64,000 nucleotides of DNA from Olavius algarvensis associated proteobacterium Delta 3. GTDB lineage: Bacteria > Desulfobacterota > Desulfobacteria > Desulfobacterales > CAFBRK01. Positions 44,181 through 52,790 of this stretch are shown here, in pieces (positions within the stretch are counted from its first letter, which is position 1; every line of letters starts with the position of its first letter). Where the stretch lies: assembly GCA_903231505.1 (NCBI GenBank), contig CAFBRK010000133.1, positions 284,871 through 348,870 on the forward strand. The letters are read 5' to 3'. Under the pieces are notes generated by a model. It was not told where the DNA came from, made no database searches, and was given only the letters and a program-made list of their open reading frames with translations. The translations under genes and the position numbers were made by a program.

Positions 44181-44459
44181 ATGATTTGCGAAACGATCCG
44201 AAAGGGCATGGAATGCCCTTTTATGACGGCAAACGGCTGCGGCTACAATGGTGGGAAATGCCATATGGTCGTCGAACAATGCGAAGGCTGCGGCAAGACC
44301 TCCGAGTTTAATACCGGATGGTACTGCACCGCCTGCCCGGACCCGGCCATAAAATGGAAGAATGGAACATGTAATCTGGCATCCCACGTTAAGGCAGCGA
44401 CCGCGAGCAATGCTCAGAAAATCAATCCGCTGAAAGCATCCAAACGGGGGAGCAGGTAA
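44181..44459 (+). CDS. PxxKW family cysteine-rich protein
   Basis: 92 residues with nine to ten Cys: ICETIRKGMECPFM, CGYNGGKCHMVVEQCEGCGK, GWYCTACPDPAIKWKNGTCN. The PDPAIKW segment gives the family its name; these small proteins are typical of Desulfobacterota. Probably a metal-binding or Fe-S protein; role unknown. ATG 44181 has AAAGGAGG 8 nt upstream. It has its own promoter, a leader hairpin, and a strong terminator after it, so it is a one-gene unit. Confidence 0.9.
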   Translation: MICETIRKGMECPFMTANGCGYNGGKCHMVVEQCEGCGKTSEFNTGWYCTACPDPAIKWKNGTCNLASHVKAATASNAQKINPLKASKRGSR

Positions 44460-44979
44460 ATGGAGCCCATTGACCAGCCATAGACCCCGCCCGTATGTGG
44501 CGGGGTCTTCTTTTTAGGGTCTTCTCCATTAACTTGGAGAAGAGGGGTCAAGGGTTCCAGGGTTGTTTTAAGGTCGGTAACCAGCACTTTTTGCATTCTC
44601 CCGATTTCCACAAGCCCTTTAATAAACCTCCCAAATTTCGGTTTTTCATTACCTCTCAAGGTCCTGCTAAAAAGTTTCGTGTGCCAGGTCACCCGTCGAA
44701 CCATAAGGTTATTCAATATTTCGTTAACCGGGCCATGGTCACCCGCACTTCCGAAGGAAATGAACCGTCTCGCTCCTTGCGTCACACCCGTGTTGATCTT
44801 TTATCCTCCTGATTTTTAAAGACTCTTGACCTTTCACCCATCAAACAGTAAGTAACGGCAAACATGAACCGGGCACCGGGCCATTCCCGGAGAAGTTGCC
44901 CGGAACCATGGCGGACAGTTATCTGAAATAACCGGACAGGGGCCGGACATCCCTTTTTTGGACAGGGAGGATGAGGATG
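44460..44979. other. 520-nt intergenic region with terminator, hairpin and probable relic
   Basis: After the terminator come CTTCTCC/GGAGAAG (44521-44542) with AGGGGTCAAGG, matching the start of the repeats at 7.0 and 34.2 kb, then a minus-strand open stretch (44546-44785). That stretch reads RFISFGSAGDHGPVNEI and FGRFIKGLVEIGRMQKVL, which weakly resembles the last two helices of four-helix-bundle proteins. The remainder is the leader of the aminotransferase gene. Confidence 0.45.
44483..44516 (+). terminator. Rho-independent terminator after the PxxKW gene
   Basis: GACCCCGCC (44483-44491) pairs with GGCGGGGTC (44499-44507) around a 7-nt loop, followed by TTCTTTTT. Confidence 0.9.
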
Positions 44980-46287
44980 ATGAATCCGATTGCGCAAGGG
45001 CTGAACGAGATCCTGAAGGAGGCGAACCCGCATCTTTTCGAGATGTTATCCTCGGTGGGGCGTCAGCTCTTTTACCCGAAAGGTATTATAACCCAGGGCG
45101 CAGAGGCCAAAGAGAAAGCGCATCACATGAACGCCACCATCGGCATTGCCACCGACGCGGACGGGATCATGCACCTTCCCTCGGTGATGGCGGAAATCCC
45201 TCATATGAAACCCGAAGCCTCCATTACCTATGCTCCCTCGTATGGAGTTCAGGACCTCCGAACCGCCTGGCAGAAAGCCATTCGGGACAAGAATCCGTCC
45301 CTCGGGGAATGCGCCATCAGTCTGCCGGTGGTGACCAGCGGTATTACCCATGCCATCGGTGTCTTCGCCGATCTTTGGGTGGATCCCGGCGATACCGTAA
45401 TTCTTCCGGACATGATGTGGGGGAACTACCGGATGATCCTGTCCGTCCGCAGAGGGGCTGAAATTGTTACATACCCGGTCTTTACCGAAGACCTCAGATA
45501 CAATCCGGATGCCTTCGAGGACATGGTCCGGACCCAAGCGGCACAGCGTGATAAAATCATCGTAATCCTGAATTTTCCTCACAATCCCTCTGGTTACACC
45601 GTCAGCCGGGAGGAAGGTCAGCGGATGGCGGATATTCTGGTCGACATTGCCTCCCAGGGGACGAACGTCATCGCCGCCATGGACGATTCCTACTTCGGGC
45701 TTTTCTATGAGGAAGAGACATTGAAGGAATCGCCCTTCGCCCTTCTTTGCGGCAGACATCCACGGCTGCTGGCCGTGAAAATGGACGGCGCCACCAAAGA
45801 GAATTTCGTGTGGGGACTCCGGGTGGGGTTTATCACCTATGCGGCGTATTTTGAGGGTACTCCGGCCGTTGCCTACGATGCCTTGGAAAGAAAAACCGGC
45901 GGCTGCGTTCGGGGAAGCATTTCCAATGCATCCCATATCGGTCAATCCATCGTTCTCCGGCTGATGCAGGGATCCACATACGACCAGGAGAAGGAAGAAA
46001 AATTTCAGGTCCTGAAAGCGCGGGCGAAACGTGTGAAACAGGTGCTCGCGGACCCGAAATATGCGGATGTGTGGGATGTGTATCCATTCAATTCGGGATA
46101 TTTTATGTGCCTGCGGATGCGCCATGTCAGCGCAGAGAAATTACGCGTTCATCTTCTGGAGAAATACGGAGTGGGCCTGATTTCCCTCGGCGAACACAAT
46201 CTCCGGGTGGCCTTCTCCTGTCTGGAGGAACGCCAAATTCCGGAATTGTTCGACCTGGTCTACACGGGAGCCCGGGAATTGGCTTGA
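44980..46287 (+). CDS. Class I/II PLP-dependent aminotransferase
   Basis: 435 residues. PLP fold with SYAPSYG-like TYAPSYGVQDLRTAW, PVVTSGITHAIGVFADLW, ILNFPHNPSGYTV, AAMDDSYFGLFYEEE and the lysine region LLAVKMDGATKENFVWGLRVGF. The specificity cannot be read; an aromatic or aspartate-type enzyme is possible. Several in-frame ATGs occur (44971, 44977, 44980); GGGAGG at 44965-44970 favours 44977 or 44980. Confidence 0.85.
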   Translation: MNPIAQGLNEILKEANPHLFEMLSSVGRQLFYPKGIITQGAEAKEKAHHMNATIGIATDADGIMHLPSVMAEIPHMKPEASITYAPSYGVQDLRTAWQKAIRDKNPSLGECAISLPVVTSGITHAIGVFADLWVDPGDTVILPDMMWGNYRMILSVRRGAEIVTYPVFTEDLRYNPDAFEDMVRTQAAQRDKIIVILNFPHNPSGYTVSREEGQRMADILVDIASQGTNVIAAMDDSYFGLFYEEETLKESPFALLCGRHPRLLAVKMDGATKENFVWGLRVGFITYAAYFEGTPAVAYDALERKTGGCVRGSISNASHIGQSIVLRLMQGSTYDQEKEEKFQVLKARAKRVKQVLADPKYADVWDVYPFNSGYFMCLRMRHVSAEKLRVHLLEKYGVGLISLGEHNLRVAFSCLEERQIPELFDLVYTGARELA

Positions 46288-46530
46288 ATTACGGTGTAAT
46301 CCATTTTTCCGGGCACGCCGTTTGATTCGGACCACAAAGAGCACGAAGGACACGGAGAAAAGACGGCAGTTCTTCCTTCGTGGTTTACGTGCTCTTCTTA
46401 CCATGACCCGAGCATTCCAGGACCCCCTTGAGGGATCGGGTACACGGAACGATATCGATCATTCGATAATCGATGGCGACACTGGACTCCCAGCGCTGGA
46501 AGGCGGATTCCAGCGGGATGGCATGAACAT

Positions 46531-48399
46531 ATGTCCGAGACCACTGGACTGAAACATATTTTTTCCCGCCTTTTCGGCGGCCGTCGGTCGTTCGACCTTG
46601 CCCAGGCCTGGCGCTGGACGCTTCGTTTTGTGGTGATCGGCCTGATTGCCGGCATGGGCTCCATCGTTTTTCACTATCTCTGCCAGCTCGGCATGCACTA
46701 TTTTATGGACTTGCTGGCGGGATACCGGCCGCCGGCCCCCGCCGGGGAGCATCATCTGCTGCCGCCATCCGACAGACCCTTCAACCGATGGGTTCTTTTA
46801 TTTTTACCTGCGTTTGGGGGCATCATGAGTGGCTGGCTGGTGTACACCTTTGCACCCGAGGCCGAAGGGCATGGGACCGATGCCGCCATTGATGCGTATC
46901 ACCGTAGAGGCGGCTTTATCCGGGGCCGGGTTCCCATCGTTAAAACCATCGCATCGGCCATCACGCTGACCACAGGTGGATCCGGCGGCAGGGAGGGCCC
47001 GATCGCACAGATCGGCGCCGGTTTCGGATCCTTTCTGGCGACCAAACTGAAGCTCTCCGACCGGGAGCGCCGGATCATGATGGCCGCGGGCATTGCCGCC
47101 GGCGTGGGCAGCATCTTCCGGGCCCCCCTGGCCGGCGCGCTCTTTGCGGCCGAGGTGCTGTACAAGGATCCGGAATTTGAATCCGAAGTGATTATTCCCG
47201 CCGGCATATCCTCTGTGGTGGCCTATTGCCTGTTCTGTCTGGTCTTTGGCTGGGGGTCGCTGTTCGACTCTCCGGACTTTGTCTTCCGAAATCCCCTAGA
47301 GTTGGGGCCCTATCTGGTGCTTGCCGTGGTGCTGGTCCTCACAGGGATTTTTTATGTCAAATCGTTCTACGGGGTCACGCGGTTCTTTAAATCGTTGAAC
47401 ATCCCGAACTTTTTCAAACCGGTTCTGGGCGGTCTGTGCACGGGGATCGTCGGCTTCTTTCTGCCCCAGACCCTTGCGTTCGGATACGGCTACGTGCAGC
47501 AAGCGATCTACGATCAGCGGACCATTCCGTTCCTGCTGACCCTGGCCATCGGAAAAGTCCTGACAACCTCGTTTTCCATTGGATCCGGCGGCAGCGGCGG
47601 TGTATTCGGGCCCTCGGTGGTGATCGGCGGCGCCATGGGGGGCGTGGTCGGGCTTCTCTTTCACCAGTTGATGCCCGGTGTGGTCACCGAGCCGGGTGCA
47701 TTTGTGGTGGTGGGTATGGCCGGTTTTTTTACGGCGGTGTCCAATACACCCATATCCACCATCATTTTCGTCAGTGAGATGACCAATTCCTATCATCTGC
47801 TGCTACCGAGCCTTCTGGTATGTTCGGTGTCCTATCTGGCAGCCCAGCGGTGGACGATTTACGAGCGGCAGGTCAAGGGCCGGATCGAATCACCGGCCCA
47901 TGCCGGGGACTTTTTTGTGGACGTGTTGCAGGCGATCCGCGTGAAGGATCTCATGCAGCGGGTCCAGCGGGTCAAGTTGATTCCCGAGAGCATGCCCTTT
48001 CGGGAGTTCAAGACATACTTTGCCCAGACAAAGCAGCACTACTTCCCGGTGATGAACAGCGACGGTCGGCTGTCCGGAATATTTTCCAGCACCGATATCC
48101 GGGGGGTGCTGTTTTCTCCGGAGATCGAGCACCTGGTCGTTATGAAGGACATCTGCACCTCGGACATCATTGTGACCACACCTGAGGACGACCTGAATTC
48201 GGTGTTCCAGAAATTTACCCAGAAGAATATCGACAGCCTGCCGGTGGTTCGCGAGGAGGATCATGGCATCCTGATCGGCATGCTGAATCGTCGGGAAGTG
48301 ATCGCCTTTTACAACGACAAGATTCGAGAGTTGAAAGGGCCGGCCGGGCCGCAGGGCACCGAAGAGAGGGAGGTGCCCGAGGTGCTGCGCAGCGGCTAA
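46531..48399 (+). CDS. ClC-type chloride channel or Cl-/H+ antiporter with CBS domains
   Basis: 622 residues. Membrane part with ClC signatures: TGGSGGREGPIAQIGAGFGS (contains the gating Glu), AAGVGSIFRAPLAGALFAAE, IGSGGSGGVFGPSVVIGG, and NTPISTIIFVSEMT. C-terminal CBS pair (about 475-595; VKDLMQRVQRVKLIPESMPF and SLPVVREEDHGILIGMLNRR). The N-terminus holds a soluble segment between helices rich in Pro (PPAPAGEHHLLPPS). Conducts or exchanges chloride across the cytoplasmic membrane. Confidence 0.92.
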   Translation: MSETTGLKHIFSRLFGGRRSFDLAQAWRWTLRFVVIGLIAGMGSIVFHYLCQLGMHYFMDLLAGYRPPAPAGEHHLLPPSDRPFNRWVLLFLPAFGGIMSGWLVYTFAPEAEGHGTDAAIDAYHRRGGFIRGRVPIVKTIASAITLTTGGSGGREGPIAQIGAGFGSFLATKLKLSDRERRIMMAAGIAAGVGSIFRAPLAGALFAAEVLYKDPEFESEVIIPAGISSVVAYCLFCLVFGWGSLFDSPDFVFRNPLELGPYLVLAVVLVLTGIFYVKSFYGVTRFFKSLNIPNFFKPVLGGLCTGIVGFFLPQTLAFGYGYVQQAIYDQRTIPFLLTLAIGKVLTTSFSIGSGGSGGVFGPSVVIGGAMGGVVGLLFHQLMPGVVTEPGAFVVVGMAGFFTAVSNTPISTIIFVSEMTNSYHLLLPSLLVCSVSYLAAQRWTIYERQVKGRIESPAHAGDFFVDVLQAIRVKDLMQRVQRVKLIPESMPFREFKTYFAQTKQHYFPVMNSDGRLSGIFSSTDIRGVLFSPEIEHLVVMKDICTSDIIVTTPEDDLNSVFQKFTQKNIDSLPVVREEDHGILIGMLNRREVIAFYNDKIRELKGPAGPQGTEEREVPEVLRSG

Positions 48400-48477
48400 T
48401 CCGGAAAATGTTGCACCCGAACCAAAGAGGCACGATATTCTGATACAGAACGTGACCAAAACGGGCAGGTGAACACC

Positions 48478-49593
48478 ATGAACGTCGGATTTATTGGGTG
48501 GCGGGGGATGGTCGGCTCGGTTCTGATGGATCGGATGCTGGCGGAAAATGATTTTAACGGATGTGATCCGTTCTTTTTTTCGACCTCTCAAGTTGGACGG
48601 GAAGGACCGGACATCGGCCGTGAGGTTCCGCCGGTGGAAGATGCATTGGACCTGAAGCGTCTGGCCGAACTGGACATCATCGTATCCTGCCAGGGCGGCG
48701 GATACACCCAGGAATGTCATCCCCAATTGCGAAAAAACGGTTGGCAGGGATTCTGGATCGATGCCGCATCTACTCTGCGGATGGAAAACAACAGCGTCAT
48801 CATTCTCGACCCGGTGAATCGCTCTGTCATCGATACCGCTCTGGTAAACGGTGTCAAAGATTATATCGGCGGCAACTGTACGGTTTCCCTGATGCTAATG
48901 GCCCTGGGCGGACTGTTCGAAAAGAATCTCATCGAGTGGATGACATCCATGACCTACCAGTCTGCTTCCGGCGCCGGTGCCAAAAACATGCGCGAACTGG
49001 TGGCCCAGATGCAGACCATCGGGACAGAGGTGGCCTGGCTTTTAGCCGATCCGGCAACCGCGATACACGCTCTGGATCGGCAGGTCGCCCGAAGCATCCG
49101 CTCGGATAGCTTCCCCGCAGAGCATTTCGGTGCACCCCTGGCCGCCAGCTTGATCCCATGGATCGATCGCCCCATGGCCAGCGGTCAGACCCGGGAGGAG
49201 TGGAAGGGGTATGCGGAGACCAATAAAATTCTCGGACGTCAGACAAATCCGGTTCCCATAGACGGCCAGTGCGTCCGTATCGGCGCCATGCGATGCCACA
49301 GCCAGGCGTTTACGATCAAAATAACACAAGATCTTCCGGTGGACGAGATCGAGGCGATCCTTGCCTCGCACAACGACTGGGTAACGGTCGTCCCCAATGA
49401 AAAAGAAGTCACCCTGCGGGAGCTGACACCGGCCAACGTGACCGGCACCCTGGCGGTTCCGGTGGGTCGGATCCGGAAACTGAACATCGGTCCGGAGTAC
49501 GTGACCGCATTTTCAGTAGGGGATCAACTCCTGTGGGGGGCTGCCGAACCCCTGCGACGCATGCTGCGGATTCTGCTCGAACATCTGGGGTAA
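48478..49593 (+). CDS. asd: Aspartate-semialdehyde dehydrogenase
   Basis: 371 residues, the long gammaproteobacterial-type Asd. NVGFIGWRGMVGSVLMDRM (NADP site), FFSTSQVG, IVSCQGGGYTQECHPQLR, GGNCTVSLMLMALGGLF with the catalytic Cys, YQSASGAGAKNMREL, RREEWKG-like TREEWKGYAETNKIL, and VRIGAMRCHSQAFTIK. Makes aspartate semialdehyde for lysine, threonine and methionine synthesis. ATG 48478 has AGGTG upstream; GTG 48469 is the alternative. Confidence 0.95.
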   Translation: MNVGFIGWRGMVGSVLMDRMLAENDFNGCDPFFFSTSQVGREGPDIGREVPPVEDALDLKRLAELDIIVSCQGGGYTQECHPQLRKNGWQGFWIDAASTLRMENNSVIILDPVNRSVIDTALVNGVKDYIGGNCTVSLMLMALGGLFEKNLIEWMTSMTYQSASGAGAKNMRELVAQMQTIGTEVAWLLADPATAIHALDRQVARSIRSDSFPAEHFGAPLAASLIPWIDRPMASGQTREEWKGYAETNKILGRQTNPVPIDGQCVRIGAMRCHSQAFTIKITQDLPVDEIEAILASHNDWVTVVPNEKEVTLRELTPANVTGTLAVPVGRIRKLNIGPEYVTAFSVGDQLLWGAAEPLRRMLRILLEHLG

Positions 49594-49694
49594 TCCTGAA
49601 GGAGGACGTCTTTTCGGCTTCCTTATCAGTCGCTGTGCGTAAATCGGGACACTATTCTCGGGCCGGTTCAGCGATGCGTTATAGCCGTTGCCAT

Positions 49695-49726
49695 AACTAT
49701 GTTCCCTTTGAACATAGTTCGTTTTT
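49695..49726 (+). terminator. Intrinsic terminator downstream of asd
   Basis: Perfect 10-bp stem AACTATGTTC/GAACATAGTT with a 5-nt loop and CGTTTTTG after it, 100 nt past the asd stop. Confidence 0.75.
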
Positions 49727-49765
49727 GTAAACGGATACCGTTTCGGGGGAGTCCGGATATGGACA

Positions 49766-49836
49766 TGTTCGGTATCGGTATCGGAATCGAGACAGAATGG
49801 CCAACTTCGAAGTCGATACCGATTCCAATACCGATG
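49766..49836. repeat. TCGG/CCGA palindromic intergenic element, copy 2
   Basis: GGTATCGGTATCGGAATCG, core GACAGAATGGCCAACTTCGA, then AGTCGATACCGATTCCAAT and ACCGAT. Matches the reverse complement of the element at 5682-5765 along its whole length. The gap 49594-49907 holds only this and the asd terminator. Confidence 0.7.
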
Positions 49837-49907
49837 ACCTGGCAACTTTCAATCGCGTCAACAATCCACAAATCGGAACGGAATTCTGACAGTTGCTCCA
49901 GATGCAT

Positions 49908-50309
49908 TCATGTGTCTTTATCTTCCCTCATCCACGCTTCCGCTTTATGTACAGTGTCAAAAACCATGACGTGTGATGCAGCGTACACATCTGAGTAAGC
50001 TTGAAACATGCGGGTCAAGCCATATTCCAGAGGTTTTGTTACAGCAAAGGCTACTTTGACATCTCTGACACCCGGTGGAAATTGTAGAGAGTATTGTGCC
50101 ATCTCAGCAATAACCTCAGATGCCAGCGACGTTAGATCTATTTCCGTAAAATCCCAAAGCCTGCCCATACCGCTTTTGTATTTTTCCGAAGAAACTGCAC
50201 GATCAAGCGCGTCCAGAATATCTTTTGAGTCTACCTTGCCGGTCATTTTAATATAAGCGATATTCTTTATTTCATCATATTCTAATAAGGGCCCGGGGTG
50301 CTTTTTCAT
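49908..50309 (-). CDS. STAS/SpoIIAA-like protein (second copy of type)
   Basis: 133 residues: NIAYIKMTGKVDSKDILDAL, GRLWDFTEIDLTSLASEVIA, VKVAFAVTKPLEYGLTRMFQ, MVFDTVHKAEAWM. Same length and layout as the protein at 39970-40371. ATG 50309 follows GGGGATGCG. A small soluble module; possibly a regulator. Function unknown. Confidence 0.65.
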   Translation of the reverse strand: MKKHPGPLLEYDEIKNIAYIKMTGKVDSKDILDALDRAVSSEKYKSGMGRLWDFTEIDLTSLASEVIAEMAQYSLQFPPGVRDVKVAFAVTKPLEYGLTRMFQAYSDVYAASHVMVFDTVHKAEAWMREDKDT

Positions 50310-50433
50310 CGCATCCCCAATCCGGGGCACCGAAAGTCATCGTTCCCAGTGTAACCCGTGACATCAGTAGGCCGGAAGTTCCAAGATGACGATATTTCAT
50401 TTGAGTGCCTCCTTTTCAAATCCGGATGTACGG

Positions 50434-51177
50434 TCAATCATATCGCACCTCCACCAGGGCCAGACCGTGGGCCGGAGCGGTGGCCCCCCCCCGGGACCTG
50501 TCCCTGGAGTGAAGAATCTTCTGTATATCCTCCGGGGCCCGCTTGCCGGATCCCACCTCAACCAGGGTGCCCACAATATTGCGCACCATGAAGCGGAGAA
50601 AACCGTCCGCTTCGACTTCGAATATCAGATAGCCGTCCCCCTCGCTTTTCCACTCGGCACGGAGAATCGTGCGGGTGGTGTGGACCCGGGGACTGCCGGA
50701 CCCTTCGAACGCCTTGAAATCCCGGGTGCCTCCCAGAAACGCGGCGGCTGCCGACATCTTGTCCACAGATAACGGGCGTTTGATGTGCCATGCATAGTGT
50801 CGCCCGATTGCCTCGGGAACCCGGCGGTTGAGGATGCGATATCGGTACAGTTTACTCCGGGCGCTGTATCTTGCATGGAACGCGGCACCCACCTGCCGAC
50901 AGCCGATGATCACCACATCGTCCGGGAGCAGGCTGTTGAGTCCCTTTTGCAGTGTTTCCGTGTCGAGACGGGTATCACAGGAGAAACTGGCTGTTTGCCC
51001 CAGCGCGTGGACACCCGAATCGGTCCGGCCGCTGCCGGCCACAGACACCGGTTCACCCATGATGGTCTCGATGGCCGTTTCAATGGTTTCTTGAACGGTG
51101 CGGTCTTCTTTCTGGCGCTGCCACCCACAGAAATCCGTACCGTCATATTCGATGGTCAGTTTGAAGGTTCGGTCCAT
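50434..51177 (-). CDS. truA: tRNA pseudouridine synthase A
   Basis: 247 residues: FKLTIEYDGTDFCGWQRQ, AGSGRTDSGVHALGQTASF with the catalytic Asp, FHARYSARSKLYRYRI, DFKAFEGSGS, FEVEADGFLRFMVRNIVGTL. Forms pseudouridine at tRNA positions 38-40. Full length. It follows the AEC/small selenoprotein unit on the same strand but is separated from it by 450 nt of repeats. Confidence 0.95.
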   Translation of the reverse strand: MDRTFKLTIEYDGTDFCGWQRQKEDRTVQETIETAIETIMGEPVSVAGSGRTDSGVHALGQTASFSCDTRLDTETLQKGLNSLLPDDVVIIGCRQVGAAFHARYSARSKLYRYRILNRRVPEAIGRHYAWHIKRPLSVDKMSAAAAFLGGTRDFKAFEGSGSPRVHTTRTILRAEWKSEGDGYLIFEVEADGFLRFMVRNIVGTLVEVGSGKRAPEDIQKILHSRDRSRGGATAPAHGLALVEVRYD

Positions 51178-51229
51178 TGTGTCACTTTGCGTGTCCGGTG
51201 TTTTTGTGTTTCATGTTTGGGAGCGATGA

Positions 51230-51605
51230 ACCCGTTATCCCGTGTGCCCGTTGGCCCGCCTGCCCGTCTGCCCGTTTGCCGGTTTGGCCGGTTAGCCCGT
51301 TCGCCGGTCTTACCAAGCTGTGAGCTTTGTTCTTTAGCTTAGTACTATTTTTTTCTCTGAGAACTCTGCGAGCTCTGTGAGATCCTTTTATCCCTGAAAC
51401 CCGACACCTGTCCTCTGACACCGGACATCCGACATCTGACATCAGTCCTCTGTCCTCTGCCTTCTGTCCTCTGCCTTTGACCTCTGCCTTCTGTCCTGCG
51501 TTTTCAGACCTCCGACCTCCGACCTCCAACCCGCCAACGGCGGGCAAGCCCTGAACCTTCAGCCTTGCGCCCTGCGCCTTGCGCCTTCAGCCTTCAACTT
51601 TGAGC
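51230..51605. repeat. Mosaic short-repeat array, copy A (reverse orientation)
   Basis: This gene-free stretch (51178-51628) is made of G/C- and purine-biased short units: GCCCGTTNGCCCG-like units (51240-51310), ATCCGACATCTGACATCAG, CCTCTGTCCTCTGCCTTCTG, ACCTCCGACCTCCGACCTCC, the hairpin CCCGCCAACGGCGGG (51530-51544) and GCCTTGCGCCCTGCGCC. Its reverse complement matches 63590-63900 unit by unit. It lies just downstream of the AEC gene in that gene's orientation. Confidence 0.85.
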
Positions 51606-51628
51606 TTTGGCCTTTCAACTTAACGCAA

Positions 51629-52540
51629 TTATATCGTCAGGACAAACGAGAGCGAGATGAACGATAGAATGGTTGAAAGGACAATGGCGGCCGATGCCAA
51701 AGCCGTGTCGCTCGACAATTGGGAAGACAGGACATAGATGGCAGGTGACGTGGGAAGGGCGAAGAAAATCATTCCTGTCTTGAAAGGGACCCCTGTCACG
51801 TGAAACCAGGAGAGAAACAAGTAACCCATCGCGGGATAGATCAAGAGCTTGAACACGGATGCAGCTAAAGAAAGATTAAAATTACCCCTGAGACGTTTAA
51901 ACGTCAGTTCCCCGCCGATGGACAGCAGTGCAAGAGGGAGGGTGACATAGGAAAAGAGCCCGAGGGTATTATCGATAAATCCGGGAAACCCCGAGGCAAA
52001 TTGGGAATACAACATCCCCGCGACGCAGGCGATGATAAGCGGATTGGAAATCACCGCGATGGCTGTGAACTTCATGCGGCGAATCATCGAGTAGCTATGA
52101 TCGGAGAACCAGATGAGCGTAGACACCGCCATTACATTGACCACCGGGATGATCAGCCCGATGAGGATGCCGAAATGCTTGATACCCGCTTCACCGACGG
52201 CCGTGACGATCACCGCCATACCGATATAGGTATTGAATCGGTAGCAGCTTTGGGAAAAGGAGCCGGCCTTGAATCGCGGCACCTTAAATAGCACGATAAA
52301 CAGGGTACTGGCCCCGTAAATAACGAACACGGCGATAAACGCGGCACCGCAAAGGTTCCATGTTTCGGTTGTCGGAGGGCTGGCGCCGCCGATTTTCCAG
52401 AAGAGAAGGGCCGGAAAGAATATAAAATAGACCAGGCGATCGGATGCTTTCAGAAAACTCTCGCTGGTCAGCCCGAATCGTCTGAGCAAATGGCCGAGAA
52501 GCAGCAGCGCAAAGACAGGGAAAAGGCCTTCAAGTATCAT
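51629..52540 (-). CDS. AEC-family transporter
   Basis: 303 residues, about ten membrane helices in two halves, as in auxin-efflux-carrier-type permeases: LEGLFPVFALLLLGHLLRRF, LVYFIFFPALLFWKIGG, SQSCYRFNTYIGMAVIVTAV, LLSIGGELTFKRLRGN, FFALPTSPAIYVLSSQLSSD. Such proteins move organic acids or amino acids; the substrate is unknown. ATG 52540 shares its first base with the TGA stop of the small gene before it (TGATG), so translation is coupled. Confidence 0.88.
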   Translation of the reverse strand: MILEGLFPVFALLLLGHLLRRFGLTSESFLKASDRLVYFIFFPALLFWKIGGASPPTTETWNLCGAAFIAVFVIYGASTLFIVLFKVPRFKAGSFSQSCYRFNTYIGMAVIVTAVGEAGIKHFGILIGLIIPVVNVMAVSTLIWFSDHSYSMIRRMKFTAIAVISNPLIIACVAGMLYSQFASGFPGFIDNTLGLFSYVTLPLALLSIGGELTFKRLRGNFNLSLAASVFKLLIYPAMGYLFLSWFHVTGVPFKTGMIFFALPTSPAIYVLSSQLSSDTALASAAIVLSTILSFISLSFVLTI

Positions 52541-52722
52541 CACAATCGGTTACACGGAATGCTGGCCAGGGTTTCTTCCATTCCATCATCGATGGCCTCG
52601 GCAAACTGTTCCAGAGGGTAATCGCTGCTGCAGGACCTGCAGTGAAGAAACACCCGCCGTCAGGTGCGTCTGAGAGCCATTGAATGTTGGCACTCAGGGC
52701 ACGGAATCGGGTTTGATGCCAT
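52540..52722 (-). CDS. Small dual-CxxC protein with in-frame UGA (candidate selenoprotein)
   Basis: 60 residues on the minus strand from ATG 52722 (or ATG 52743) to TGA 52540-52542, with one internal TGA at 52660-52662, codon 21. Reading through gives IPCPECQHSMALRRT-U-RRV, FLHCRSCSSDYPLEQFAEAI and EETLASIPCNRL: a zinc-ribbon-like CxxC...CxxC protein with a conserved-looking PCNRL end. From memory this resembles small dual-CxxC (seleno)proteins of Desulfobacterota. Support: coding character on both sides, a hairpin 17 nt after the UGA, and a 1-nt stop/start overlap with the AEC gene. No clear ribosome site was found. Alternative: decayed gene. Confidence 0.68.
52628..52642 (-). promoter_or_regulatory. 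Candidate SECIS hairpin in the small dual-CxxC gene
   Basis: On the minus strand CTGCAG-GTC-CTGCAG, a perfect 6-bp stem with a 3-nt loop starting with G, beginning 17 nt after the UGA. Short, but spacing and loop fit bacterial SECIS elements. Confidence 0.45.
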
Positions 52723-52742
52723 ATGATAGTTTAGAATATCCA

Positions 52743-52790
52743 TAATAAAATTGTGTGACGATGTTATGAAACGCGACCCTGTCGCTCACA
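52743..52790. repeat. ATAAAAT hairpin repeat with GAAACGCGAC tail, copy 2
   Basis: AATAAAATTGTGTGACGATG then TTATGAAACGCGACCCTG and TCGCTCA, a diverged copy of 41769-41811. It overlaps the alternative upstream start of the small dual-CxxC gene. The rest of 52791-52974 is leader DNA of argJ without visible features. Confidence 0.6.

Noticed and set aside
51230..51605. CRISPR array
   Set aside because: Units are short, degenerate and not separated by unique spacers of constant length; no cas genes are present.
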